Shown: positions 1 to 6,725 of the stretch, one piece after another | Numbering within the stretch: the first letter of the stretch is position 1 | Layout: each line of letters begins with the position of its first letter | NCBI GenBank assembly: GCA_047971485.1 | Contig: JBKDZR010000143.1 | Span: 1-15,599, forward strand | Length of the DNA stretch: 15,599 nucleotides | From: JBKDZR01 sp047971485 | Lineage (GTDB): Bacteria > Pseudomonadota > Alphaproteobacteria > Rhodobacterales > Rhodobacteraceae | Direction: 5' to 3' | Translations under genes and position numbers: made by a program | The notes under the pieces: model-generated | Told to the model about the DNA's origin: nothing | Seen by the model: the letters and a program-made list of their open reading frames with translations, nothing else | Database searches by the model: none

Positions 1-353
1 TGGCCGGCTCGCTGATCGAGCATGAGCAGATCAAGACCACCCTGCCCAAGGCCAAGGAACTGCGCCCCATCGTGGAAAAGCTGATCACCCTGGGCAAGCG
101 CGGTGATCTGCATGCGCGCCGTCAGGCCGCCAGCCAGCTCAAGCAGGATGCCTATGTGGCCAAACTGTTCGAAGTGCTGGGGCCGCGTTACAAGGACCGT
201 CAGGGCGGCTATGTCCGTGTGCTGAAGGCCGGCTTCCGTTACGGTGACATGGCTCCGATGGCGATCATCGAATTCGTCGACCGCGACGTCGAGGCCAAAG
301 GTGCCGGTGATCGCGCCCGTGTGGCTGCCGAGGAAGCCGCCGAAGAGGCGTGA
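1..353 (+). CDS. rplQ: 50S ribosomal protein L17, 3' part (5' end outside window)
   Basis: Large-subunit ribosomal protein bL17, a structural rRNA-binding protein near the peptide exit tunnel. The frame is open from the window edge; bases 1-2 complete a codon that would be Met in the usual L17 context. The readable part begins AGSLIEHEQIKTTLPKAKEL, the conserved N-terminal block of L17, and continues through LGKRGDLHARRQA, FEVLGPRYKDRQGGYVRVLK and FRYGDMAPMAIIEFVDR, all family landmarks. About 25 N-terminal residues are missing because of the window boundary. The acidic Ala/Glu-rich C-terminal tail is typical of alphaproteobacterial versions. The gene normally closes the large ribosomal protein operon after rpoA, and the terminator directly downstream fits that position. 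Confidence 0.97.
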   Translation, partial: AGSLIEHEQIKTTLPKAKELRPIVEKLITLGKRGDLHARRQAASQLKQDAYVAKLFEVLGPRYKDRQGGYVRVLKAGFRYGDMAPMAIIEFVDRDVEAKGAGDRARVAAEEAAEEA

Positions 354-378
354 TTTCCGCCGCCAGGACAGAATGACG

Positions 379-409
379 GAACCCGGCCCAAGCGGTCGGG
401 TTCTTTTTT
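379..409 (+). terminator. Rho-independent terminator of the rplQ operon
   Basis: A 10-bp stem (379-388 paired with 394-403, one G-U pair) with a 5-nt loop is followed at once by six T residues (404-409). It begins 26 nt after the rplQ stop codon. This is the clearest intrinsic terminator in the window, and its T-tract overlaps the proposed rarA -35 element. Confidence 0.9.
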
Positions 410-436
410 GTCACGCCTTTCGATCCGCGATAGTCT
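408..436 (+). promoter_or_regulatory. Probable sigma-70 promoter of rarA, giving a leaderless mRNA
   Basis: TTGTCA (408-413) and TAGTCT (431-436) are separated by exactly 17 nt. The expected start of transcription, 6-8 nt after the -10 box, falls on or next to the rarA ATG at 443. No Shine-Dalgarno sequence precedes that ATG, which agrees with a leaderless message. The call rests on consensus matching only. Confidence 0.5.
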
Positions 437-442
437 GACCCC

Positions 443-1765
443 ATGGCCGATCTGTTCGATACCCATTCCGCTTCAGACCCGGATCCCGGCGAGATCCGCA
501 CACGGCCCTTGGCCGACAGGCTGCGTCCGGCGCAATTGGCCGATGTCATCGGTCAGGATGAGGTGCTGGGCCGGGACGGACCGCTTGGGGCGATGCTGGG
601 GGCGGGGCATCTTTCCTCGCTGATTCTCTGGGGGCCGCCGGGGGTGGGCAAGACCACGATCGCGCGGCTGCTGGCCCGGGAAACTGATCTGCATTTCGTT
701 CAGATCAGCGCGATTTTTTCGGGCGTGGCCGATCTGAAAAAGGTGTTCGAGGCTGCCCGCCTGCGTCAGCAAACCGGGCAGGGCACGCTGCTGTTCGTTG
801 ATGAAATCCATCGTTTCAACAAGGCCCAGCATGATGGGTTTCTGCCCCATATGGAAAGCGGTACCATCGTCCTGGTGGGCGCGACCACGGAAAACCCTTC
901 GTTTGAGCTGAACGCCGCACTTCTCAGCCGGGCGCAGGTGGTGGTTCTGAAACGGCTGGACGAGGCGGCGCTGGCGCAGCTTCTGGCCCGGGCCGAGGCG
1001 GAGACCGGCCAGCCCCTGCCCCTGAGCGATGGTGCGCGCGCCAGCCTGATCGAGATGGCTGACGGGGATGGCCGCGCGGCACTGAACCTGGTCGAGGCGG
1101 TGCTGTCCTGGGGGCTTGTCGAACCGCTGGATACCACTGGCCTATCAGCGCGGCTGGCCCGGCGTGCGGCGCAATATGACAAGTCCGGCGATGCCCATTA
1201 CAACCTGATCTCGGCGTTGCACAAATCGGTGCGCGGCTCGGATCCCGATGCGGCGCTGTACTGGTTCGCCCGGATGCTGGAAGGCGGCGAGGATCCCCGC
1301 TATCTGGCCCGCCGCATCACCCGCATGGCGGTTGAGGATATCGGCCTTGCCGATCCCCAGGCGCAGGTTCATTGCCTGTCGGCCTGGCAGACCTATGAGC
1401 GTCTGGGCAGCCCCGAGGGCGAGTTGGCCCTGGCCCAGGCGGTGATCTATCTGGCACTGGCACCGAAATCCAACGCTGCCTATGTCGCCTACAAGGCGGC
1501 GCGGAGCAGTGCGAAAAAGACCGGCTCGGCGCCGCCGCCCAAACATATCCTCAATGCACCTACCGGGTTGATGAAGGATCAGGGTTATGGGGCAGGCTAT
1601 GCCTATGATCACGATGCCGAGGATGGATTTTCCGGCCAGGACTATTTCCCCGAGGCCATGGGGCGGCAAACGTTCTACGCGCCCGTTGATCGCGGGTTTG
1701 AGCGGGACATGGCCAAGCGGGTCGAGTATTTCGACAAGCTGCGCGCCAAGCGCCGCGACAGTTGA
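443..1765 (+). CDS. rarA: Replication-associated recombination protein A (RarA/MgsA), AAA+ ATPase
   Basis: A clamp-loader-like AAA+ ATPase of the RarA/Mgs1/WRNIP1 family that acts at stalled replication forks and associates with SSB. The 440 residues match the usual family length. Visible motifs are Walker A GPPGVGKT (64-71), Walker B LLFVDEIHRF (116-125), sensor 1 GATTEN (146-151) and LSR (161-163), which probably carries the arginine finger. The C-terminal tetramerisation part contains ALYWFARMLEGGEDPRYLARR and NAPTGLMKDQGYGAGYAYDHD, both characteristic of the family. The ATG at 443 has no Shine-Dalgarno sequence but lies about 7 nt after a promoter-like -10 box, suggesting leaderless translation. 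It is probably the first gene of the run that continues with crcB 31 nt later. Confidence 0.96.
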   Translation: MADLFDTHSASDPDPGEIRTRPLADRLRPAQLADVIGQDEVLGRDGPLGAMLGAGHLSSLILWGPPGVGKTTIARLLARETDLHFVQISAIFSGVADLKKVFEAARLRQQTGQGTLLFVDEIHRFNKAQHDGFLPHMESGTIVLVGATTENPSFELNAALLSRAQVVVLKRLDEAALAQLLARAEAETGQPLPLSDGARASLIEMADGDGRAALNLVEAVLSWGLVEPLDTTGLSARLARRAAQYDKSGDAHYNLISALHKSVRGSDPDAALYWFARMLEGGEDPRYLARRITRMAVEDIGLADPQAQVHCLSAWQTYERLGSPEGELALAQAVIYLALAPKSNAAYVAYKAARSSAKKTGSAPPPKHILNAPTGLMKDQGYGAGYAYDHDAEDGFSGQDYFPEAMGRQTFYAPVDRGFERDMAKRVEYFDKLRAKRRDS

Positions 1766-1796
1766 CAAGGCGCCCGGCAGGGCCGAGAGGGGGCGC

Positions 1797-2177
1797 ATGA
1801 TCGCAACCGTTTTACAGGTCGCCCTTGGGGGCGCGATTGGCGCCAGCCTGCGCCATCTGACCGGTGTGGCCGTGACGCGGATCATGGGCACCGGGGGCTT
1901 TCCGCTGGGGGTTCTGACGGTCAATGTGCTGGGCTCGTTCCTGATGGGGCTGCTTGTCGTCATGCTGGCGCGGACCAGTGCCGCGCATCTCAACCCGCTG
2001 CTGGCGGTGGGTGTGCTGGGCGGTTTCACGACCTTTTCCTCGTTTTCTCTGGAGACTGTCATGCTGATCGAACGCGGCGCGCTGGGGCAGGCGATGGCCT
2101 ATGTGGTGCTGTCGGTGGGCCTGTCCATCGGCGCGCTGGTGCTGGGGCTGGCCGTAGCGCGCGGGGTGATGGCATGA
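1797..2177 (+). CDS. crcB: Fluoride channel CrcB/Fluc
   Basis: A small inner-membrane fluoride exporter working as a dual-topology dimer. The product is 126 residues, the normal size, with four hydrophobic segments at roughly 1-25, 38-58, 66-88 and 97-122. Family signatures are GGAIGASLRH (11-20), the pore Asn in TVNVLGSF (41-48) and GGFTTFSSFS (75-84), which carries the central sodium-site loop and the phenylalanine-box region. The ATG at 1797 was chosen because a purine-rich GAGAGGGGG lies just upstream and the protein starts exactly where CrcB proteins do; a longer in-frame extension would run into the rarA 3' end. Its TGA overlaps the next ATG (ATGA at 2174-2177), indicating translational coupling. 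No fluoride riboswitch is possible in the 31-nt gap before it. Confidence 0.94.
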   Translation: MIATVLQVALGGAIGASLRHLTGVAVTRIMGTGGFPLGVLTVNVLGSFLMGLLVVMLARTSAAHLNPLLAVGVLGGFTTFSSFSLETVMLIERGALGQAMAYVVLSVGLSIGALVLGLAVARGVMA

Positions 2178-3220
2178 GTGGCGTTCAGATCCTGACGGTC
2201 GGCCCGGATGAGGCCGAGCAGCGCCTTGATCGCTGGCTGCGCCGGCAGTTCCCGCATCTGCCCCAGGGCCGGATCGAAAAGATGTGCCGCAAGGGTGAGC
2301 TGCGCGTCGATGGCGGCCGGGTCAAGCCCGCCAGCCGCGTTGCCCCGGGCCAGCAGATCCGTGTGCCGCCCTTGCCGGATCCCGCCCCCGCCATGCCCCG
2401 TCAGGAGGCCCGCATCACCGAGGCTGATGCCGCGATGATGCGCGATGCGGTGCTTTATTGCGACGACCATATCATCGCGCTGAACAAGCCCCCGGGCTTG
2501 CCGGTGCAGGGGGGCAGTGGCCAGACGCGCCACGTGGATGGGTTGGCCGAGGCCTTGCGCTTTGGTCTGTCCGACAAACCGCGCCTTGTGCATCGGCTGG
2601 ATAAAGACACCTCGGGGGTACTGCTGATGGCGCGGACGCAGGCGATGGCCTCGGCGTTGACCTCGGCGTTCCGGCACCGCGATACGCGCAAGATCTATTG
2701 GGCGCTGGTGGCCGGCGTGCCCCAGCCGGCCATGGGCACGATCCGCTACGGGCTGGTCAAGGCGCCGGGCCATGGCAAGGGCGGTGAAGGCGAAAAGATG
2801 CTCTGCCTGCACCCGCGCGATGTGCAGACAACGCCGGATGCCAAGCGGGCGACCACCGATTACACGGTGATCTCGGCGCTTGGCCGGCGCGCGGCTTGGG
2901 TCGGGCTGGTGCCGGTGACGGGGCGCACGCACCAGCTGCGCGCCCATATGGCCGAGATGGGCCACCCGATCATCGGCGATGGCAAATATGGCGGATCCGG
3001 GCAGGAGAACCTGGGCGATGGTTGGGGTGCGCAACTGGGCGGTGAGGTCTCGCGCAAGCTGCACCTGCATGCCCGCAGCCTGAGCTTCGATCATCCGGTT
3101 ACCGGCGCGCGGATCACCGTCACTGCCCCCCTGCCGCCCCATATGGCGCGGACATGGGACAATCTGGGCTTGATCCCGGCCGAAGCCCCTGCTGATCCTT
3201 TCCTTGATGAGGACACGTAG
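2174..3220 (+). CDS. rluC: RluA-family 23S rRNA pseudouridine synthase (RluC-like)
   Basis: Converts specific uridines of 23S rRNA to pseudouridine. The 348-residue product has an N-terminal S4 RNA-binding domain (about residues 15-65, including RLDRWLRRQFPHLPQGRIEK and the basic GELRVDGGRVKPA) followed by the RluA catalytic domain. The signature HRLDKDTSGVLLMAR (140-154) holds the catalytic Asp (D143), and GRTHQLRAHMAEMGHPIIGD forms the second conserved block. The S4 plus RluA architecture suits RluC or RluD; the position in the chain and the 'LNKPPGLPVQGG' block favour RluC, but the exact target uridines cannot be read from sequence. The start overlaps the crcB stop by 4 nt, and the HAD gene begins 3 nt after its TAG. 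Confidence 0.93.
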   Translation: MSGVQILTVGPDEAEQRLDRWLRRQFPHLPQGRIEKMCRKGELRVDGGRVKPASRVAPGQQIRVPPLPDPAPAMPRQEARITEADAAMMRDAVLYCDDHIIALNKPPGLPVQGGSGQTRHVDGLAEALRFGLSDKPRLVHRLDKDTSGVLLMARTQAMASALTSAFRHRDTRKIYWALVAGVPQPAMGTIRYGLVKAPGHGKGGEGEKMLCLHPRDVQTTPDAKRATTDYTVISALGRRAAWVGLVPVTGRTHQLRAHMAEMGHPIIGDGKYGGSGQENLGDGWGAQLGGEVSRKLHLHARSLSFDHPVTGARITVTAPLPPHMARTWDNLGLIPAEAPADPFLDEDT

Positions 3221-3223
3221 GCG

Positions 3224-3892
3224 ATGCGCCCGAAGCTGGTGGTCTTCGATGTCGACGGTACCCTGGTCGACAGCCAGACCCATATCCATGGGGCCATGGC
3301 TGTGGCCTTTGCTGCGATCGACCGGGCCGCGCCGCCTTTGGCGGAGGTGCGTGCCATTGTCGGCCTGTCCCTGCCACAGGCGGTGCTGGCGCTTGCCCCG
3401 GATCTTGAGGCGGTGGCTGTGGATCGCGCTGTCGCGGCTTACAAGGACAGCTTCGCGACCACGCGGGCGCAGAATGACGGTGCGCCGCTCTATGACGGTG
3501 TGCTGGACATGCTGGCCCTGCTGTCGGCGCGTGATGATCTGATCCTGGGGATCGCCACGGGAAAATCGCGCCGGGGGTTGCGGCACATGTTGGACCAGCA
3601 CGATCTGCATGGCCATTTCTTCACCCGGCAAGTGGCCGATGATCACCCATCCAAGCCGCACCCCTCGATGCTGCTGGCGGCCTCGGCGGAAACCGGGGTT
3701 GCGCCACAGGATGCGGTGATGATTGGTGATACCGTGTTCGATTTGCAAATGGCCCGGGCTGCCGGGATGCCGGCGATCGCTGTGGACTGGGGTTATCACG
3801 GACGTGAACGCCTGGAGGGCGAAACCCCTGCTGCCTATGCCGAAACCGTGGCCGATTTGCCGGGCCTGATCAACGCAATCCTGGGACGATGA
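3224..3892 (+). CDS. HAD-superfamily hydrolase (phosphoglycolate phosphatase-like)
   Basis: A cytoplasmic haloacid dehalogenase-type phosphatase of 222 residues. Motif I DVDGTLVDS has nucleophile D9 and acid/base D11, motif II is ATGKS (111-115), motif III Lys is K144 in HPSKPHPS, and motif IV is GDTVFDLQMA (168-177) with D169 and D173. A helical cap insert lies between motifs I and II (about 18-85), as in the Gph/subfamily IA group. The physiological substrate cannot be told from the motifs; small phosphate esters such as phosphoglycolate are possible. It starts 3 nt after the pseudouridine synthase gene and its TGA ends 1 nt before the ATP12 gene, so it is embedded in the same transcript. 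Confidence 0.92.
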   Translation: MRPKLVVFDVDGTLVDSQTHIHGAMAVAFAAIDRAAPPLAEVRAIVGLSLPQAVLALAPDLEAVAVDRAVAAYKDSFATTRAQNDGAPLYDGVLDMLALLSARDDLILGIATGKSRRGLRHMLDQHDLHGHFFTRQVADDHPSKPHPSMLLAASAETGVAPQDAVMIGDTVFDLQMARAAGMPAIAVDWGYHGRERLEGETPAAYAETVADLPGLINAILGR

Positions 3893-3893
3893 G

Positions 3894-4598
3894 ATGAACA
3901 ACTGGGCCCCGAAACGGTTCTGGACCGATGTGACGGTTGCTGAAATCGAAGGTGGCGTGCAGGTCCTGCTGGATGGGCGTGCCTTGCGGACCCCTTCGAA
4001 GCTGCCGCTCGTGTTGCCGACCCGCGCCTTGGCCGAGGCGGTGGCCGACGAATGGGCGGCCCAGGGCGAGGTGCTGGATCCGGCCACCATGCCGATAACG
4101 CGAACGGCCAATTCGGCGGTGGAAACCGTGGTGCCCCATCACGCGGCAGTTGCCGCAACCGTGGCCGCCTATGGGGGCAGCGATCTGATTTGCTATCGCG
4201 CCGAGGCGCCCGCAGATCTGGTGCGCCGGCAGGCGGCGGCCTGGGATCCGCTGATCGACTGGGCGGCGACGGAACTGGCGGCGCCGCTGCGGGTGACCGC
4301 CGGCATCATGCACGTTCCCCAGCCAGAGGCCAGCCTGACGCGGTTGGCCGGAGCGGTGCGCGCCCTGTCGCCTTGGCAGCTGGCCGGGTTCCACGATCTG
4401 GTGACGCTGAGCGGATCGTTGATCATCGGGTTTGCGACGGTCCGGGGGATCGCGCCGCCGGAGGATCTGTGGCGCCTGTCGCGCCTGGACGAAGAGTGGC
4501 AAGCCGAACAATGGGGCGCCGATGACGAAGCCAGCGCTGCCGCCGCGCTGAAGGCCCAGGCCTTTGCCGAGGCAGCCCGATTCTATGCGTGTGCCTGA
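3894..4598 (+). CDS. ATP12-family F1-ATPase assembly chaperone
   Basis: Related to mitochondrial Atp12, which binds the F1 alpha subunit and prevents aggregation before assembly of the alpha/beta hexamer; alphaproteobacteria keep a homologue. The 234 residues show the family pattern: RFWTDVTV near the N terminus, LLDGRALRTPSKLPL, ALAEAVADEWAAQGEVLDP, MPITRTANSAVE, then YGGSDLICYRAEAP and LVRRQAAAWDPLIDWA, with a helical C-terminal half ending in DEEWQAEQWG. No membrane segment or signal peptide is visible. The ATG is 1 nt after the HAD stop codon and follows GGGACGATGAG, which can serve as a ribosome-binding site. It is the last intact gene of this plus-strand run. Confidence 0.94.
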   Translation: MNNWAPKRFWTDVTVAEIEGGVQVLLDGRALRTPSKLPLVLPTRALAEAVADEWAAQGEVLDPATMPITRTANSAVETVVPHHAAVAATVAAYGGSDLICYRAEAPADLVRRQAAAWDPLIDWAATELAAPLRVTAGIMHVPQPEASLTRLAGAVRALSPWQLAGFHDLVTLSGSLIIGFATVRGIAPPEDLWRLSRLDEEWQAEQWGADDEASAAAALKAQAFAEAARFYACA

Positions 4599-4602
4599 TC
4601 AG

Positions 4603-4633
4603 CGCCCATAATTTGGGCGAAAGTCTAAATTAT
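4603..4633. repeat. Nested inverted repeats after the ATP12 gene, possible weak terminator
   Basis: CGCCCA (4603-4608) pairs with TGGGCG (4614-4619) over a 5-nt loop. A second pairing is possible between ATAATTT (4608-4614) and AAATTAT (4627-4633). The two pairings exclude each other. No T-tract follows the first hairpin, so termination is uncertain. The element begins 4 nt after the ATP12 stop codon and lies at the left edge of the degraded bzt region. Confidence 0.4.
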
Positions 4634-4649
4634 CCCGCCGATACGCGTT

Positions 4650-4806
4650 GACCTTGGGTCGCCGGCGCGGGGCAAGTTGAATTGCGGGATCTCGACCGGG
4701 CTGGTGGGGTTTGCCTCGCAGGATGCCAATAACGAATGGCAGGGCTTCGATGTGGCGGTGTGTCGTGCCGTGGCCGGTGCCGATTGCCACCGCCGCCGAG
4801 GCCCAG
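4650..4806 (+). pseudogene. bztA: Remnant of bztA (amino-acid ABC transporter substrate-binding protein), two fragments
   Basis: BztA is the periplasmic binding protein of the glutamate/glutamine/aspartate/asparagine transporter of Rhodobacter and relatives. Frame 4668-4782 reads RGKLNCGISTGLVGFASQDA and then NNEWQGFDVAVCRAVAGA, matching the mature N-terminal part. The signal peptide and start codon are absent, and a small frame slip just before 4668 (TLG is read at 4651-4659 in another frame) indicates a further indel. A second, out-of-frame piece at 4774-4806 reads PVPIATAAEAQ, resembling an internal segment of the same family. The two pieces share the bases ccggtgcc at 4774-4781. Nearly all of the roughly 340-residue protein is missing, so this is not a functional gene. 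The first fragment is confidently recognised, the second less so. Confidence 0.75.
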
Positions 4807-4861
4807 CATCGATACCCATCTGCGCGCCGCGTCTGTCGGGGTGTTGAACACGCTGCTGGCG
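4807..4861 (+). pseudogene. bztB: Remnant of bztB (transporter permease), very short fragment
   Basis: About 15 codons at 4814-4858 read THLRAASVGVLNTLL, resembling the segment before and into an early membrane helix of the BztB/AapQ permease family, where a motif of the form THLRAxxVGxLNTLL occurs. The piece is in the same frame as the bztD remnant that follows, so the join itself keeps the frame, but there is no permease domain left. Recognition depends on a short motif and on the fact that bztA and bztD pieces lie on either side in operon order. Confidence 0.55.
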
Positions 4862-5287
4862 GCGATCTGGGTGCGAAAGATCCCCAGGCGCGAGGCGGAG
4901 AAAACCGCCATGCATTTCCTGGAAAAGGTGAAAACCTCGGATCAGGCCGGCAAATATCCCGGTCAGTTGTTGGGTGGTCAGCAACAGCGCGTGGCCATCG
5001 CCCGATCGCTGTGCATGCGGCCGCGGATCATGTTGTTCGACGAACCGACATCGGCGCTGGATCCCGAGATGATCAAGGAGGTTCTGGACACGATAATCGA
5101 GCTGGCCGAAGAGGGCATGACGATGCTCTGCGTGACCCATGAGATGTGATTTGCCCAAGCTGTGGCGAACCGGGTGATTTTTATGGATCAGGGACAGATT
5201 GTTGAACAGAATGCGCCCGAGGCGTTCTTTACCAACCCGCAAAGCGCGCGGACCAAGCTGTTCCTCAGCCAGATCCTGGATCACTAA
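4862..5287 (+). pseudogene. bztD: Remnant of bztD (ABC transporter ATP-binding subunit), 3' part with internal stop
   Basis: The ATPase subunit of the same transporter. The reading frame from 4865 gives IWVRKIPRREAEKTAMHFLE, then the ABC signature region at 4964-4987 (QLLGGQQQ), Walker B IMLFDEP (5027-5047), the D-loop SALD and the H-loop VTHEM (5135-5149 region). TGA at 5147-5149 then interrupts the frame where relatives usually have Gly, and the frame continues without shift as FAQAVANRVIFMDQGQIVEQ to a natural TAA at 5285-5287. Walker A and the whole N-terminal half are missing, and the signature Ser of LSGGQ reads Leu. It ends by overlapping the stop codon of sixA on the other strand. Product identity is clear; function is lost. 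Confidence 0.85.
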
Positions 5288-5796
5288 GACCCGTCGGCGA
5301 AGTCGCGCGGTACGGCAAAGTCACGCAGGATCCCGGCGCCAGGGACGATCCCGGCCCAGTCATCCAGATCGAAGTCCACGACCATCGTGGCCAGGGTCGG
5401 AAATCGGCCGAGTGCGGGATGATCGGGCAGGCTGGCCGGCAATTGATGGGCAAACTCGGCCATGCCGGGATTGTGGCCGACCATGGCCACCACCTGTCCT
5501 GTCGCCGCCCTCAACGTGTCGCTCAGAACCGCCACATCGGCCAGATAAAGCGCGGGCAGGGCTGTGGCGGTGGGGGCGTCGGGCAGGAACCCGGACAGCC
5601 GGGCCCAGGTCTCGGTGGTGCGCGCGGAACTGGAACACAGCACCTGGTTGGGGACATAGCCCTTGTCGGCCAGCCAGCCGCCGATCGCGGCACAGGCCCG
5701 GCGGCCACGCTTGTTCAGAGGGCGGTCATGATCGGCCTGGGTCGGATCGTCCCAGGCGGCCTTGGCGTGACGCAGCAGGATCAGCCGGCGCATCAT
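5284..5796 (-). CDS. sixA: SixA-type histidine phosphatase family protein
   Basis: A 170-residue member of the histidine phosphatase (phosphoglycerate mutase-like) superfamily, SixA branch; SixA of E. coli removes phosphate from phosphohistidine on signalling or PTS proteins. The N-terminal catalytic block LILLRHAKAAW has the nucleophilic His (H10), R59 lies in CSSSARTTET, and the second catalytic His (H108) is in VGHNPG. There is no signal peptide, so it is cytoplasmic. The start overlaps the argB stop (ATGATG at 5796-5791, TGA at 5795-5793), so either of two adjacent ATGs could be used. The stop codon overlaps the TAA of the bztD relic on the opposite strand. Its target protein here is unknown. 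Confidence 0.88.
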   Translation of the reverse strand: MMRRLILLRHAKAAWDDPTQADHDRPLNKRGRRACAAIGGWLADKGYVPNQVLCSSSARTTETWARLSGFLPDAPTATALPALYLADVAVLSDTLRAATGQVVAMVGHNPGMAEFAHQLPASLPDHPALGRFPTLATMVVDFDLDDWAGIVPGAGILRDFAVPRDFADGS

Positions 5797-6662
5797 TGCG
5801 TCCGGATGATCGAGCCGGCGCCATGGTCGGTGAACAGTTCCAGCAGACAGGCGTTCGGGGCCCGCCCATCCAGAATCACCACGGCCCGAACCCCTTGGTT
5901 CAGGGCCTCAAGGGCGGTCTCGGTCTTCGGGATCATGCCACCGGCGATGGTGCCATCCCGGGTCATCTGGCGGATCTGGGCGGCGGTCAGGTCTGTCATT
6001 ACTGCGCCTTCAGCATTTTTCACCCCAGCCACATCGGTCAGCAACAGCAGGCGCCGGGCCTTCAGCGCCCCTGCGATGGCCCCGGCAGCGGTATCGCCGT
6101 TGACGTTATAGCTCTGGCCGTTTTCGCCCACGCCCAGGGGGGCGATGACGGGGATGATGTTGGCGGCAAACAGCGTGCGCAGCACATCGGTGTTCATCCG
6201 CGATGGCGTGCCGACAAACCCCAGATCCGGGTCAGCCTGGCGACACACCATCAGATTGGCATCCTTGCCCGACAGACCGACGGCACGGCCCCCTTGGGCG
6301 TTGATCGCGGCGACAACACGCTTGTTGATCAGCCCGCCCAGCACCATCTCGACCACATCCATTGTCGCGGCATCGGTCACCCGTTTGCCGTTCACGAAAT
6401 CTGATTTGATATCCAGCCGGGACAGCATGTCGTTGATCATCGGTCCGCCGCCATGCACGACCACCGGGTTGACGCCCACCTGGCTCATCAGGGTGATGTC
6501 GCGGGCGAAGCTGGCCATCGCTTCATCGCTGCCCATGGCATGGCCGCCCAGCTTGATGACCACCGTGGCCCCATCATAGCGTTGCAGATAGGGCAGCGCC
6601 TGCGAAAGTGTCCGGGCGGTGGCGATCCAGTCCTGATCCATGGTGTCGTTTCTTGTTTTCAT
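5793..6662 (-). CDS. argB: Acetylglutamate kinase
   Basis: Phosphorylates N-acetyl-L-glutamate with ATP, the second and usually controlling step of arginine synthesis. The 289-residue protein shows VVIKLGGHAM (34-43), VVHGGGP (68-74), the substrate-binding GLSGKDANL (129-137), NVNGDTAAGAIAGAL (186-200), LTDVAGV (208-214) and GGMIPK (241-246). The N-terminal extension before the kinase fold (about residues 12-30, LSQALPYLQRYDG) is the helix found in hexameric, arginine-inhibited enzymes, so feedback inhibition is expected. ATG 6662 is preceded by GGGAG and AGG; an internal ATG eight codons later has no better site. It lies 63 nt after engB and is coupled to sixA. Confidence 0.96.
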   Translation of the reverse strand: MKTRNDTMDQDWIATARTLSQALPYLQRYDGATVVIKLGGHAMGSDEAMASFARDITLMSQVGVNPVVVHGGGPMINDMLSRLDIKSDFVNGKRVTDAATMDVVEMVLGGLINKRVVAAINAQGGRAVGLSGKDANLMVCRQADPDLGFVGTPSRMNTDVLRTLFAANIIPVIAPLGVGENGQSYNVNGDTAAGAIAGALKARRLLLLTDVAGVKNAEGAVMTDLTAAQIRQMTRDGTIAGGMIPKTETALEALNQGVRAVVILDGRAPNACLLELFTDHGAGSIIRTQ

Positions 6663-6725
6663 CCTGATCTCCCAAGACCCTGATAAAGGATCCGGCGGTG
6701 GTGTGCAGCGGTGAAAATGCCGCGC

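Noticed and set aside
2099..4111. 670-codon open frame on the minus strand
   Set aside because: It is antisense to crcB, the pseudouridine synthase, the HAD gene and part of ATP12, all with clear family motifs. Its product is rich in Arg, His, Gln and Pro without any domain, as expected for a shadow frame in high-GC DNA.
4599..4640. Insertion-sequence end suggested by the ATAATTT/AAATTAT inverted repeat
   Set aside because: No transposase fragment, target duplication or matching second end was found beside the bzt remnants.
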